From positions 1 to 64,000 of the forward strand of contig JAMPIV010014837.1 in the NCBI GenBank assembly GCA_024509875.1: a stretch of DNA of 64,000 bases, in the 5' to 3' direction. Of the stretch, positions 1-11,769 are shown one piece after another. This DNA comes from Oreohelix idahoensis (lineage: Eukaryota; Mollusca; Gastropoda; Stylommatophora; Oreohelicidae). The notes under the pieces are model-generated. The model was not told the origin of the DNA and searched no databases. It was given only the letters and a program-made list of their open reading frames with translations. The first letter of the stretch is position 1. Each line of letters opens with the position of its first letter. Position numbers and translations under genes: made by a program.

Positions 1-1040
1 TCATGAGATACAATTTTTACTATCATGGTTTTCAAAGTATTTAAACACCACATTCGCGTATAACTATCATCGAAGGCAACGATGCCAAAAAATAATGATG
101 ATACTGTTTTATACATAGTCACCACGATTGTCTATCAAGCTTTCAACAATCCGTTGGGCTTAAACTTTCGACCAGCTGGCAAAGGACAAAGTAGTTGATG
201 ACTTAAAATATGAGTTTGATGTGGCTGTTGAATGGAGGGATAAAAAAGTTGGTTACTACAGTATGAACAAACGTTAAACCAGGATGTGGTGGAAGATGAT
301 GTACCACTGGATGATTAAAGTGACAAAAGGTTAATTGCCCACATTCTTAAACAATTTAGTGTCAGGAAGGTGTGGACATAAACTGAAGCTAACACATCAT
401 AATTTTAAAAACAAAGTTTACAATTATAGGAAATCTGTGTTCAAAAGAAGCTTGCTCAAGGCTGACACCAGGCGGTGTAATAGATTGTACACCCAAAAAT
501 TTAAGCACTCTATGAAAGGAAAAATGAAGTGGAACAGATGATATTAGAGCCAAACATCTAGTGGAATATGATGGAATGGACAACAGCCTGGTGTTCAATG
601 TAGCGACAATGGAAGGCATCGCCGGATCAAAGTTTTGTGTGTAATAGGATGCATAGGCCACACCCCAGCCTTTGTACAACAAATTTCTTTGTAGCTTATC
701 ATAAGCAAAAATATATATACAGATATACTGTCTGCCTAGATATGAATAAGCTTTGTAAATAATATATTCTTTTTCCCTTTTCTGATATGTTTTGAAATAT
801 CAAATTTTGACATGCTAGTGACCTTTTTTCATTCTGGTAAATTAATTATTTTCTTAGGATTTAATGATGAAATAATGTTTATACATTGTGTGAATATATT
901 TGGGTGTGACATTCTGTGTTTTTCCATGGCTATAACTGATGATGACAAGGTTAGAAGCACCAGAACAAGGTAAGAATACATAATTGTATAATTATTTTTT
1001 TGCCTACTACTTCATCTTCTTATTCAGCCCCAATTTACCT
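1..1040. other. intronic sequence, no gene recognised
   Basis: AT-rich sequence downstream of RABGGTB exon 3 on that gene's strand, so probably its third intron. Short open stretches near 180-640 look like decayed coding DNA, but I could not assign them to a transposase or host family. No splice-flanked conserved exon was found. Confidence 0.4.
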
Positions 1041-1841
1041 TCTTCTTCTTTGATCCATAACCGCCAACCGTCAAAGCAGTCAGCGGCCATCAAGCCTGGT
1101 GGCATCCTGTAGGGCAGCAACAAATTGATTCCACCTTGCTCGGTCGGCGGCCATCCTTCATATAGTGCCCCAACTCTTGTTCATTCTTTGCATCTCAGCT
1201 TCCACAGTTCTCTGCCAAGTTGTTTTTGGTCGGCCTCTCTTTCGCTTTCCCTCGGGGGTCCATAGCATAGCTGTTCTTGTGATGGTATCAGGGTCCCTTC
1301 TGAGGACGTGGCCAACCCAACTCCAGCGTCTACCAGCTATGATGGTGTGCATGAAATCCTGGTTACTCCGAATAAGTAGTTCTTGGTTGCTGATGGTGTT
1401 TGGCCAAAAGATTCGGAGAATTTTCCTTAGGTAGATTGTGTGGAAGGAGGACAGTTTCAACATTTCCTTCTTTGTTACTCTCCAACATTCCGCACCAAAG
1501 AGAAGCACAGAGAGTACACAGCTCTCATACAGTCTTAATTTGGTGTTTGTGCTGTACTGGGAAGACTTCCAAATGTTGTTGAGAACAGCAAAGGCTGTTC
1601 TCGCTTTATTCATTCTGTTGTTAATGTCCTTGCTTGTACCGCCGTCAGGTGTTACTATGCATCCTAGGTAAGTAAATGTGTCTGTCTGTTCTAACTTCTG
1701 GTTCCTTACTGTTATTGGCTCAGGATTGCCCACATTTGGTGTCATGACCTCTGTCTTCTTCAGATTGATGTTCAGGCCAACCTGCTGGCCATACTTATTC
1801 AGTCTATCGGTTTTGTCTTGAATGTGTTGATGTGAATGTGC
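1041..1841 (-). pseudogene. RTE-like LINE fragment, 3' end of ORF2
   Basis: The minus strand encodes the region downstream of the RT catalytic core of an RTE-type non-LTR retrotransposon. It includes the thumb-like segment with TFTYLGCIVTPDGG and the C-terminal segment with WSWVGHVLRRDP and KRKRGRPKTTW. It aligns throughout with the longer copy at 6701-9039 but is 5'-truncated inside ORF2 near 1841, where similarity stops after a GAATGTGC motif. The reading frame ends early at 1158, where the other copy has an Arg codon, so the C-terminal tail is lost. The 3' end (left side) has the same CTTCTTCTTTGATCC terminus as the other copy. Flanking duplications are not clear. The fragment is inactive. 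Confidence 0.85.
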
Positions 1842-3390
1842 CATTTTATCTTGCACAAGTAATAATTGTTGCTGAGATAATTTTATATTATGCACAAGAT
1901 GCATTTACTAACAATTATTGTCATATATAATAGCCACAGCATTCCTGTGTAAATAATATTTTCAATCCTCCCTTCCTGATGTATAAACTGAAATCTCATG
2001 TTTTTACAAGTATGTGACCTGTTGTTGTAATCTGTGGAATTAATCATTTCCTTAGTGTTTATTTCCACATTTTTTTCTCTGTAGACTTATTAATAGATAT
2101 TGTTTCCACATTCTTCTAATTTGTGACCATGTTCAGACTACCAGTCACAATTTGTTGTACTCCTCCATACTGCCAAACATGTTACTGTGTTTGAATTTCT
2201 CAAGCCTGTATTCTAGTACTAGCTGTGAAAACGTTCCTGCTGAAATCTGAGCACAAAATAGTATTGCAACAAAGCAACTAGAGACGTTAGAGAGATGGAC
2301 ATGCGTAGTATCTTGTGAACTGTCAAGAAAATCAATAAAAAAAATTATGACAAAGATTAAATGTGAAAGAAATTTACTGACACCTTTCTGGACATTTAAA
2401 GGAGAAAAAAAAAGATATGAAAATTTGTGACACAAAAGATTAGCCAAATAATGAAAACAGAAATGAAGAATCATAATCACCCAACAAGGACTTCAGCATC
2501 AACTTAGGGGGGAAAAAGTGTTTTGGAAACAAAAAGTTCCACCTAGATCCTCATAATATCATACCTGAAGACTACTAACATTCACAACAACACACAAACT
2601 TAAATGATATAACCTTGTGTTAAAAACAATTGGACTGTCCAAAATTATCTTTAAACGGACGATCTTAGGAACAAGACAAATGCATAGACCCAAACAATAC
2701 AGCAGGCAGACTTTATCAGAAATGGAAGGAAAGACATCTGCTGAAATACTAACTAAACAGATAAGTCAGCAAAGAAATAATATAGATGTCAGTGCTAAGT
2801 GAAGAATGAATGACCACAAACAGGAAGATGGGAAGGAAAAAACAATTAAAGGTAGAGATAGTGAGACATGTTCTGAGAAGGTGAAAGAAAAGACAAGACT
2901 AAACTATGAACAATGTTTTACAATCAATATAAAGAAAATGTGCATGAGGCAATGTTATCAGGGCTGAATAGAGAAAGCTGTGGAAATTACTGGCTGTTAA
3001 ACTTCAAGAAATAAGACAAACTGCCCTGATAAACAATTAAACTTGTTACAGCTTTTAGTCAAACAGAAGATGCAGTAGTCATGTCACCTTATTATAACCG
3101 ATGCAACCAAACTAACTGCACCAACAAGAATCCAAGTGTAAAAATTCTACTTTCTGGATGGGGAACACCAAGAAGAAGATAACAAATATGAACTGTAAAA
3201 TCCTGAAGGAATAATATACACTAATGTCTCCATCAGGGTCAAGCATCATGAACAAGAACTGAATCTTTCTTGTGTCATCATTGTTTGGCCACATCAATTG
3301 ACAGGAAAACAACAATCATAACAACACTTTATTAATTACAATACAATTAAAACTGATCAAAAGGACCCCAGTAAAACTTGATAATGTTAC
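1842..3390. other. intron sequence after RABGGTB exon 3
   Basis: This AT-rich stretch lies between the LINE fragment and the exon 3 donor site. I see no conserved coding segment, RNA gene or clear repeat. Long A-rich runs on the plus strand (2330-3060) create random ORFs only. Confidence 0.4.
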
Positions 3391-3588
3391 CTGTATTGCA
3401 CTCAGTGTTGACAGGAGGTGTGGGTCATGACCAATGCTACAGCTGAACCCCCCACACTCATGCTGGCACTTCTGAATGAAATCTATGACCTCTGACCTAT
3501 CCATGCGGTCAAGCTGACTAGCTAAGGCCATAGCCGTCAAACCCCAGTACATGCCATTCATGCGTAAAAATTCCGTCATGACATATTC
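3391..3588 (-). CDS. RABGGTB: RABGGTB exon 3 (Rab geranylgeranyltransferase beta)
   Basis: This 66-codon exon encodes part of the catalytic beta subunit of Rab geranylgeranyltransferase (GGTase-II). With the alpha subunit and Rab escort protein, that enzyme attaches geranylgeranyl groups to C-terminal cysteines of Rab GTPases in the cytosol. The translation starts [17 protein letters not shown] and continues through [19 protein letters not shown], the first prenyltransferase beta-type alpha-alpha repeats. Hallmarks are the YWGL helix and the QHECGG repeat motif. Boundaries are canonical on the minus strand: acceptor ...CACAATACAG before GAATAT, and donor CAG/GTAACATT. Both are phase 0. It continues exon 2 (40321-40428) without missing residues. 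The zinc-binding and active-site residues of the family lie in later exons outside the window. Confidence 0.93.
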
Positions 3589-3813
3589 CTGTATTGTGTA
3601 GAACATAATGCAGACAGTGATTTAAAGTTAATTAATGATTAAAAAAAACACAACAAAAACAAGATATTTTACGCATAATTGTGCACCTTAATATTACAAA
3701 ATAATATATTAAATGGCACAATTATTTACTTGTATAACGTGATATAATTATTCAAAAATAATATGAGCATGTATAAATAAATTATTTATCTTTCCCACTT
3801 TTTGCTCTTTATG
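3589..3813. other. short AT-rich spacer
   Basis: AT-rich sequence between exon 3 and the minisatellite. It holds the exon 3 acceptor context and nothing else recognisable. Confidence 0.4.
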
Positions 3814-5315
3814 CAGCATGAACCCCTCAATGTAGCATAAACCCCTCAATGGAGCATGAAGCCATCAATGTAACATGAACCCCTCAATGTAGCATGAAGC
3901 CATCAATGTAGCATGAACCCCTCAATGTAGCATGAAGCCATCAATGTAGCATGAACCCCTCAATGTAGCATGAAGCCATCAATGTAGCATGAACCCCTCA
4001 ATGTAGCATGAAGCCATCAATGTAGCATGAACCCTCAATGTAGCATGAACCCCTCAATGTAGCATGAAGCCATCAATGTAGCATGAAGCCATCAATGTAG
4101 CATGAAGCCATCAATGTAGCATGAAGCCATCAATGTAGCATGAACCCCTCAATGTAGCATGAACCCCTCAATGTAGCATGAAGCCATCAATGTAGCATGA
4201 AGCCATCAATGGAGCATGAACCCCTCAATGTAGCATGAACCCCTCAATGTAGTATGAAGCCCTCAATGTAGCGTGAAGCCATCAGTGTAGCATGCAGCCA
4301 TCAATGGAGCATGAAGCCATCAATGGAGCATGAAGCCATCAATTGAGCATGAACTCATCAATGGAGCATGCAACCCTCAATGTAGCATAAAGCCATCAAT
4401 GTAGCATGAACCCCTCAATGTAGCATGAAGCCATTAATATAGCATGAAGCCCTCAATGTAGCATGAACCCCTCAATGTAGCATGAACCCCTCAATGTAGC
4501 ATGAAGCCATCAATGTAGCATGAACCCCTCAATGTAGCATGAAGCCATTAATGGAGCATGAACCCCTCAATGTAGCATGAACCCCTCAATGTAGCGTGAA
4601 GCCATCAGTGTAGCATGAAGCCCTCAATGTAGCGTGAAGCCATCAGTGTAGCATGCAGCCATCAATAGAGCATGAAGCCATCAATGGAGCATGAACTCAT
4701 CAATGGAGCATGAAACCCTCAATGTAGCATGAAGCCATCAATGTAGCATGAACCCCTCAATGTTGCATGAAGCCATCAATGTAGCATGAAGCCCTCAATG
4801 TAGCATGAACCCCTCAATGTAGCATGAACCCCTCAATGTAGCAAAAACCCCTCAATGGAGCATGAAGCCATCAATGGAGCATGAACTCATCAATGGAGCA
4901 TGAAACCATCAATGTAGCATGAACCCCTCAATGTAGCATGAACCCCTCAATGTAGCATGAAGCCATCAATGTAGCATGAACCCCTCAATGGAGCATGAAC
5001 CCCTCAATGTAGCATGAAGCCATCAATGGAGCATGAACCCCTCAATATAGTATGAACCCCTCAATGTAGCATGAAGCCATCAATGGAGCATGAACCCCTC
5101 AATGTAGCATGAAGCCATCAATGTAGCATGAACCCCTCAATGTAGCATGAAGCCATCAATGGAGCATGAACCCCTCAATTAGCATTAAGCCATCAATGGA
5201 GCATGAAGCCATCAATGGAGCATGAAGCCATCAATGTAGCATGAACCCCTCAATGTAGCATGAACTCAACATTGTAGCATGAAGCCATCAATGTAGCATG
5301 AAGCCATCAATGGAG
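3814..5315. repeat. 19-bp minisatellite, about 79 units
   Basis: Tandem array of GTAGCATGAAnCCnTCAAT-type units, period 19 bp over about 1.5 kb. Two main variants alternate: one with GAACCCCTCAAT and one with GAAGCCATCAAT. Minor variants carry GGAGC for GTAGC, or GAACTCATC. The first quarter alternates the two variants almost regularly, and later parts show runs and repeated blocks, so the array has higher-order structure. It lies in intron 2 of RABGGTB. Confidence 0.95.
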
Positions 5316-5344
5316 TTAGTGCCCCTTACAGGAAGCCAGTTATC

Positions 5345-5674
5345 AAAACATTCATGGGGCCCAAGACGCATCAATAGTGAGGAATGCAGTAAGCGACCCA
5401 TAGCTTGACTGCCTGCATCAGGGTCAGCGAACCAGAGCTGACCAAGACCCTACTCCACCTCCACGTGGTGGTCCTGGAAACAGGCTGCATCCTTGCAGTC
5501 TGGCTGAGGAGTAGGGATCGAAGAGGGAAGGTAAACCCAGTCTGAAAAAATGCTGTGTGGAAGTCGGATGTGTTGGCCAAAAGGCACAAATACCGCAGCT
5601 TTGCTGTAAACGGACACAACACAACCAACGTCCTTATCACAGGACGAAGGAGGAAGAAGAAGAAAACATTCATG
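5345..5674 (+). mobile_element. SINE-like short retroposon with 12-bp target duplications
   Basis: A segment of about 306 bp (5357-5662) is flanked by identical AAAACATTCATG at 5345-5356 and 5663-5674. It begins GGGCCCAAGACGC and ends in a GAA-rich tail, so it reads as a plus-strand retroposed element. It has no long ORF with a recognised product. I could not confirm pol III A and B boxes, so it may be a SINE or a short 5'-truncated LINE end. Confidence 0.65.
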
Positions 5675-6689
5675 TGCTAGTACAGTGGTGGTTTCTATAG
5701 CAATTAGTTTGACATGATGGAGTTTGTCTACCTCATATTAGTCACTTCTTACAACATGCCTGACGGATGTGATGGTGCCTAATGTTATTACTTCCCTTGA
5801 GTTAAGGGATATAACCACGACACTGTCTTTACTGTAACACTTCTGTGGAAAACTGGTTATACACCAGAGTTGTTAATTCCAGAAGTAAGGAAAAAACCCA
5901 GGTAATAAGGACTGCTCGTAAGTGTTCATTGTCGTCAAAACCGTTGATGTAGGTTTGATTGTTAACAGCAACTTCAACCAAGTCAAGGAAAGTTCTAAAA
6001 ACATAGAATATTGGAGAAGTCCAAGTAGTTATATCAAATCTTCTTTATCCATTTGATTTCTAAAGGATGGCATCTCCAACCTAATTTCTGATGGGGCAAT
6101 ACTGCCAGCTTTAGCCTCGACAGCAAAAGGCTTACTACTTTTAGAAGTTGTGCTATGGCATGTCTGAACTCTGTGGAAACCTAACAAAATAAAATATCGA
6201 TTCAAAACTTTAAATAAACTAGTTCAAACTCACTTGATGTGGAGAAAACCACAATACATTTTGTGGCAGGGGTCAGTGCTGGTTCGCTGATGGCCCTGGT
6301 TGGTAGTGGGTGTCTGGACGGTTATACACTTGTCCAAACGTAGGAGTCAAAGGCTTTTTGTTCTCAACAGGGGATGCGCCAGGTTGCTCCACACCTCGAG
6401 AGAACGCCTTTCGTAGTTTTGACTCTTGCTACTGAGATAACTGTCTCAGGCTCTGACTGGTTACTATGATGCATCAGTCTATATACTAGTCCGGTGCTAT
6501 AGCTTGCCGGATGAAAATATTTCTAATTGGAGTAGAGACCGGAAACCTTCTTATGATTGGTCTTGGGGCCTAGCTGACTGTTAAAATAATCTTTACCCTA
6601 ACTAACTACGAAATGACTAGTCTAAAATTATTGTTACTAAGTGAGAATGACCAACCATTTTTCTAGGTTCTCTCTAAATGTTTTCCGGC

Positions 6690-9050
6690 TTAACTTGTAT
6701 CTTCTTCTTTGATCCTTAGCCGCCGACCGTCAAAGCAGTCAGTGGCCATCACGCCTAGTGGCATCTTGTAGGGCAACAACAAATTGATTCCACTTTGCTC
6801 GGTCGGTGGCCATCCTTCGTACAGTGCCCCAACTCTGGTTCATTCTTTGCATCTCAGCCTCCACAGTCCTCCGCCAGGTTGTTTTTGGTTGGCCTCTCTT
6901 TCGTTTTCCTTCAGGGGTCCAAAGCATAGCTGTTCTTGTGATGGCATTGGGGTCTCTTCTGAGGACATGGCCAACCCAGCTCCAGCGTCTGCCAGCTATG
7001 ATGGTGTGCATGTCCTCTTGCTTGCTACGAGTAAGCAGATCTTGGTTAGTGATGGTATTCGGCCAAAAGATTCTGTGAATTTTTCTTAGGCATGTTGTGT
7101 AAAAAGAGGATAATTTCGACATTTCCTTCTCTGTAACTCTCCAGCATTCCGCACCATAGAGAAGAAAAGAAAGCACACAGCTCTGATATAATCTTAATTT
7201 TGTGCTTGTGCTGTACTGGGAGGACTTCCAGATGTTGTTTAGGCTAAAGAAGGCTGTTCTTGCCTTATTCATTCTGATGTTGATGTCTTTGCCTGCCCTG
7301 CCGTCTGGTGTTACTATGCTTCCTAGGTATGTGAAGGTATCCGTCTGTACCAGTTGCTGATTCCTTACTGATATGGGCTCAGGGATGCTCACATTGAGCG
7401 TCATGACCTCAGACTTCTTTAAATTGATGTTCAAGCCCACCTGCTGGCTAAACTTATTAAGTCTATCCGTTTTTTCCTGGATGTGTTGATGTGAATGTGC
7501 TAGTAGTGCAATGTCATCTGCATATTCCAGATCTTCCAATGTAGAAAATGTAGTCCATCTTATTCCTCTTGGATTGCCCTCTGTTGTCTGGCGCATCACC
7601 CAGTCTATGACTGTTAAAAATAGAGTGGTTGATAAGGGGCATCCCTGTCGTACTCCTGTCTTCACCTCAAAGGTTAGGTTGCTCTGCCCAACACTACACG
7701 TAAAGTTGGCATAGAGGCTTTTTATGATTGACACTATGCAGCTTGGAATTCCATAAGCCCTCAGTATTTTCCATAAACTGTCCCTATGTATGCTGTCAAA
7801 AGCCTTTTCAAAATCAACGAAATTAATGTAAAGCTGTCTTTGCCATTCTGAGCACTGCTCTATAATGTTCCTGAGACTGAATATATGATCTACACATCTT
7901 CTGTTCTTTCTAAATCCTGCTTGTTCTTTCCTCAGTTTGTGGTCTACTGCTTTTGAAATTCTCTGTATAATTATCCTGCCTAGTATTTTGCTGGGAACTG
8001 AGAGAAGAGTGATTCCTCTCCAATTATTGCAGTCTGCAAGATCTCCCTTCTTGGGCAATTTGACAATTATTCCTTTGTTCCACTCTGATGGTGTTGTCCT
8101 CATTTTCCAGACTTGTGCAAATAGTGGTTCTAATAGTTCTGCTGCTAGCTCAGGGTCTGTCTTAAATAGCTCTGCATTTAAGTTATCATGGCTGGAGCTT
8201 TGCCTTCTTTAACCCTTTGATTGCTGTGATGATTTCTTCTTTTCGTGGAATGTCTGTATTTACATCTAGATCGTTTTCAGCTACAGGAACATTCAATTGT
8301 GTCTCTGGTGGTTCCTTGTTCAGAGTTTCTCTGAAGTGCTCTGCCCATCTTGTTTCCTGTCCCTCTGCTGTCATGATGAGATTACCTTGCTTATCTCTTA
8401 CTAATGTAATATTGTTTGCACCTCGTTTTCCGCTGATGAATTTAATTATTTTGTATACTGTGCTTTGTTCATTTCTCAGTGCTGCCTCCTCTGCCTGTCT
8501 TGCAAGATCGTCTAGGAAATTCCTTTTGTTGGCTCGGGTTTGGCGTTTAACTTCCTTGTCCAGCTGACTGTACTGTTCGCTATATAGTTGCTTTAACCTG
8601 GGGGACTTTGCTTCTGTTTTCTTTCTTTTCATTTCCTTTCTCATCGTTATGGTGTTTAATGTTTCAGGTGTTATCCAGTCTTGCTTCTTCCTTTCCTGGA
8701 ATCCCAAGCATGATTTGCTGCTTTCCTTGTATATTGTTGAAATGGTGTTGAAATTCTGGCCTATATCATCAGTCAATGTCTTTTCCTGACTTTTGGCAAA
8801 TTGATATCATTTCTTTATGTCGGCCGCAAAAGCTTTTCTGGTAAGGGAGTCCTTCAATTTGCTGATGTCAAACCTTTTCTGTGTAGTTACAGTTGGTCCA
8901 GCCCTTCTTAGTTTCACTTTCAGTTTTGCTACTACTAAATGGTGATCACTTCCCACATCTGCACCTCTTCTTACCTTCACATCTTGTAATGCATGTCTCC
9001 ATCTACCGTGAACCATGATGTGGTCTATCTGGTTTCTGTTTAACTTGTAT
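6690..9050 (-). mobile_element. RTE-like LINE, 5'-truncated, with 11-bp target duplication
   Basis: The insertion occupies 6701-9039 and is flanked by TTAACTTGTAT at 6690-6700 and 9040-9050, inside the minus-strand family-C LTR. Its 3' end (low coordinate) reads GGATCAAAGAAGAAG on the minus strand. The 5' end is cut within the endonuclease domain. Short 3'-end repeats, lack of a long poly(A) and a variable-length duplication fit target-primed reverse transcription by an RTE-type element. Confidence 0.9.
6739..9039 (-). pseudogene. LINE ORF2: endonuclease end, linker and reverse transcriptase
   Basis: Three reading-frame blocks are collinear on the minus strand. The block at 8807-9039 has the C-terminal apurinic-endonuclease motifs, including NQIDHIMV and GADVGSDHHLV. 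The block at 8186-8776 is the linker between endonuclease and RT. The block at 6739-8103 is RT, with GFRKNRRCVDHIF, FVDFEKAFDSIHR, KTGVRQGCPLS and the catalytic LEYADDIALLA, followed by YLGSIVTPDGR and the C-terminal WVGHVLRRDP region. Frameshifts near 8807 and between 8103 and 8205 separate the blocks, and the 5' part of the endonuclease is missing. The RT core itself looks intact. The layout matches the RTE/BovB group; I am less sure of the exact clade. Confidence 0.88.
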
Positions 9051-9184
9051 GGAGGCCACACAAGGTTTGATGACATCATGGGTTCATGTGTGCCATGACT
9101 GATGATGTCATTGATTTTTGACTAGAGTTTATTTTTTCTAACTAGTCATTCTTAAGTGCTTTGCTATAATTCTAATAGTTGTAG

Positions 9185-10249
9185 GAGTTGTCTTGACAAG
9201 TCGTGATGAGTTCCGATGTACCGTGATAATGGCGGGTACGCACTTTTCAAAGGGCTGGTAGATTCTTAAGGAAATATGATTCATGAAGTGGTTTTCTTCT
9301 AAAGGAGATGGTATCTCTACTATAGTTTATGTTAGAGACTCTCCTAAGGTACGGTACAATGTATAATTCGGACTCCATGTATTGCCAGACCCTATTTTGA
9401 TGATCTCATGTCGATTCAACCTAGATGGAACATTGTGCTTCGTATCGCTAGGGTCGTGTTTTGTATCGACGAAGATGACAGACTTTCCTGCAGCGGTTAT
9501 GGCTACGTGAATTAACCTGATCACCGTAGAGCTGTATGGAAACATTTATGAAATCATTTTATATACCCATTTATAAATTAACTCTGGCTTATATTCTCCT
9601 TCCTATGAATGAGTGAACGACAACTCAGGGAGGCAGCCATGTTAGATTTCGGTCATCATATGTTTTGATCACTGCCAAGAGAACAGATTATTTATCCTAT
9701 TATCGGACAGTGACAGGGAGATCTCAATCTTGCTAGAAACCCCCCCTTTCGTGGTTTCATAATATATGCTACAAACTATGGACGTCAAGTAACTTTAGTT
9801 ATTTACCGATCTGTCTTCACTGACGCGTTTAGTCAGATAGGGGGATGCGGCCATAATGTATCATGACATTGAACTTTTGATGTACTGCCCATTATTTCTG
9901 AATGTGTCATGACTTCAGATCTGCTATGTATACCTACAAATTGATATGTCAACATACCATGATGTACTCGTATGTCCCAGTGTGTACGTCTGAATAAATT
10001 GAGTAAACAAAGATTCCAGCAGTCTGCATTGGTGCCTTGTAGACACATGTGTATGAGTGGTTATATTGGTCAGCACACGAACAGTACACCATTTGCGGTA
10101 ATCACACTCTACACTTCTACTTCATACATACACCATCCTGCGTCGGTTGAAGTGACCAGGTATAGGGCCTGCTTCCCCTGGAGCCTTTGCCTTCCCTAAC
10201 TCAGGACTAGGGTGAGTTACCCATTTACAGCTGGGTAGACTGGAGCATG
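9185..10249 (+). repeat. family-A LTR (type 2), 5'-truncated left half
   Basis: This matches LTRs 26798-28315 and 34958-36460 from their internal position 367 onward. It shares type-2 markers such as ACCGTGATAATGGCGGGTACGC, where type-1 LTRs differ. The first 366 bp are missing, and the left junction at 9184/9185 joins a family-C LTR. It stops at GGAGCATG, where the younger element begins. Its missing 3' end is found at 20081-20169. The two parts add up to the expected length (1065 + 89 bp against about 1152 bp). Confidence 0.88.
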
Positions 10250-11769
10250 TGTTGCGTGCATATTTTTGACGCACATTTTACAAAAATTGATATGGCTATT
10301 TGATATGGGAAAATATAGACATGCATTCATTTGTGTATGAAAATGCTGTCTATGGTAAAAGCGAGATAATCCATGTTTGATTCACACTTTTGATTATAGG
10401 AGTAATCGTTCTGGATATTGATCCGGCGCAAGGATAGTGCGCTTGCGTTTGTACTTATTTTTTAGGGCCAGAAAATATATTAATTTGCTTATTGTGTTTA
10501 TGGCCTGAATTCATATGTATTACATATTATTAGTACAAGTAGAATCAGTCCTATATTGTATATTTTGGATGGGTAGGAGGGACTAGATTCTTGTATTCTG
10601 GTCTAGCGGAAGTATGAGTTGTCTTGACAAATCGTGAGGAGTTCCGATGTACTGCTTACAAATGGCGGGGTACGTTTTTCTAGAGCTGGTCCTTTCGTCA
10701 GGAAAAAAATGTCTTACGAAGTGGTATTTCTTCTGAAGGAGATGGTGTCTCTACGATAGTTTGTGTTCGAGACTCTCCTTATGTCAGTATATAGATGATT
10801 CGGACTCCAGGTAAACCCAGCTCCTATTTTGATGATCTCTCGTCGGTTAGGCCTAGCTTGACTTTTGGTGCTTCGTTATGCTAGTGTCGTGTTTGGTATC
10901 GACGAAGATGACAGATTTTCCTGCAGCGGTTATGGCTACGTGAAATTAACCTGATCACCGTAGAGCTGTATGGAAACATTTATGAAATCCTTTATATACC
11001 CATTACAAATTAACTCTGGCTTATATTCTCCTCCCTATGCATGAGTGAACGACAACTCAGGGAGGTAGCCATGTTGGATTTCGGTCATCATATGTTTTGA
11101 TCACTGCCAAGAGAACAGATTATTTATCTTATTATCGGACAGTGACAGAGAGATCTCAATCCTGCTAGAAACCCCCCTTCGTGGTTTCATAATCTATACT
11201 ACAAACTATGGACGTCAAGTAACTTTAGTTATTTATCGATTCCTTCACTGACGCGTTTAGTCAGATAGGGGAATGCGGCCATAATGTATCATGACATTGA
11301 ACTTTGATGTACTGCCATTATTTCTGAATGTGTCATGACTTCAGATCTGCTATGTATACCTACAAATTGATATGTCAACGAACCATGATGTACTCGTATG
11401 TCCCAGTGTGTACGTCTGAATAAATTGAGTAAACTAAGATTCCAGCAGTCTGCATTGGTGCCTTGTAGACAAGTGTGAGTGGTTATATTGGTCAGCACAC
11501 GAACAGCACACCATTCGCGGTAATCACACTCTACACTTCTACTTCATACATACACCATCCTGCGTCGGCTGAAGTGACCAAGTTCAGGGCCTGCTTCCCC
11601 CTGGAGCCTTTGCCTTCCCTAACTCAGGACTAGGGTGAGTTACCCATTTACAGCTGGGTAGACTGGAGCATGCCTGATCTCAACAACACACCACTCTTCC
11701 TTACAGAGCAGACAGACTGATACTTTACAGTGGTGTACTACAGGTGTAGTAAGAAATAACGTCTTTACA
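10250..11769 (+). repeat. 5' LTR of family-A copy 1 (type 1)
   Basis: It begins TGTTGCGTGCA and ends CTTTACA, the expected TG...CA termini. At 1520 bp it matches its partner at 18559-20075 (1517 bp) apart from a few substitutions and homopolymer changes. The type-1 marker is CTGCTTACAAATGGCGGGGTACG, where type-2 LTRs read CCGTGATAATGG. Confidence 0.93.

Larger units (their letters stand above)
5761..9184 (-). mobile_element. old family-C LTR, minus strand, split by a LINE
   Basis: Segments 5761-6700 and 9040-9184, read on the minus strand, match the LTR at 56431-57560. Matching stretches include AACCCAGGTAAT near 5896, GTGGCAGGGGTCAGTGCTG near 6271, and the ATGACATCATGGGTTCATG block near 9070. 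Identity looks clearly lower than between the two LTRs at 56.4 and 62.5 kb, so this copy is older. The LINE at 6701-9039 interrupts it, and it is cut at 9184 at the junction with a truncated family-A LTR. No internal region is attached, so it is probably a solo LTR or a remnant. Confidence 0.8.

Noticed and set aside
389..682. Small minus-strand protein
   Set aside because: No conserved motif, no supported start and composition typical of chance; the overlapping plus-strand ORF at 335-541 is equally unsupported.
1165..1671. Plus-strand ORFs over the LINE fragments (also 6784-7089, 7511-7714, 7937-8567)
   Set aside because: They are antisense shadows of LINE ORF2 without motifs of their own.
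3814..5315. CRISPR-like regular array
   Set aside because: Units are contiguous 19-bp repeats with no spacers, in a eukaryotic intron.
5371..5673. Minus-strand protein in the SINE-like insert
   Set aside because: Two overlapping frames are both open, there are no conserved motifs and it lies within a retroposed short element.
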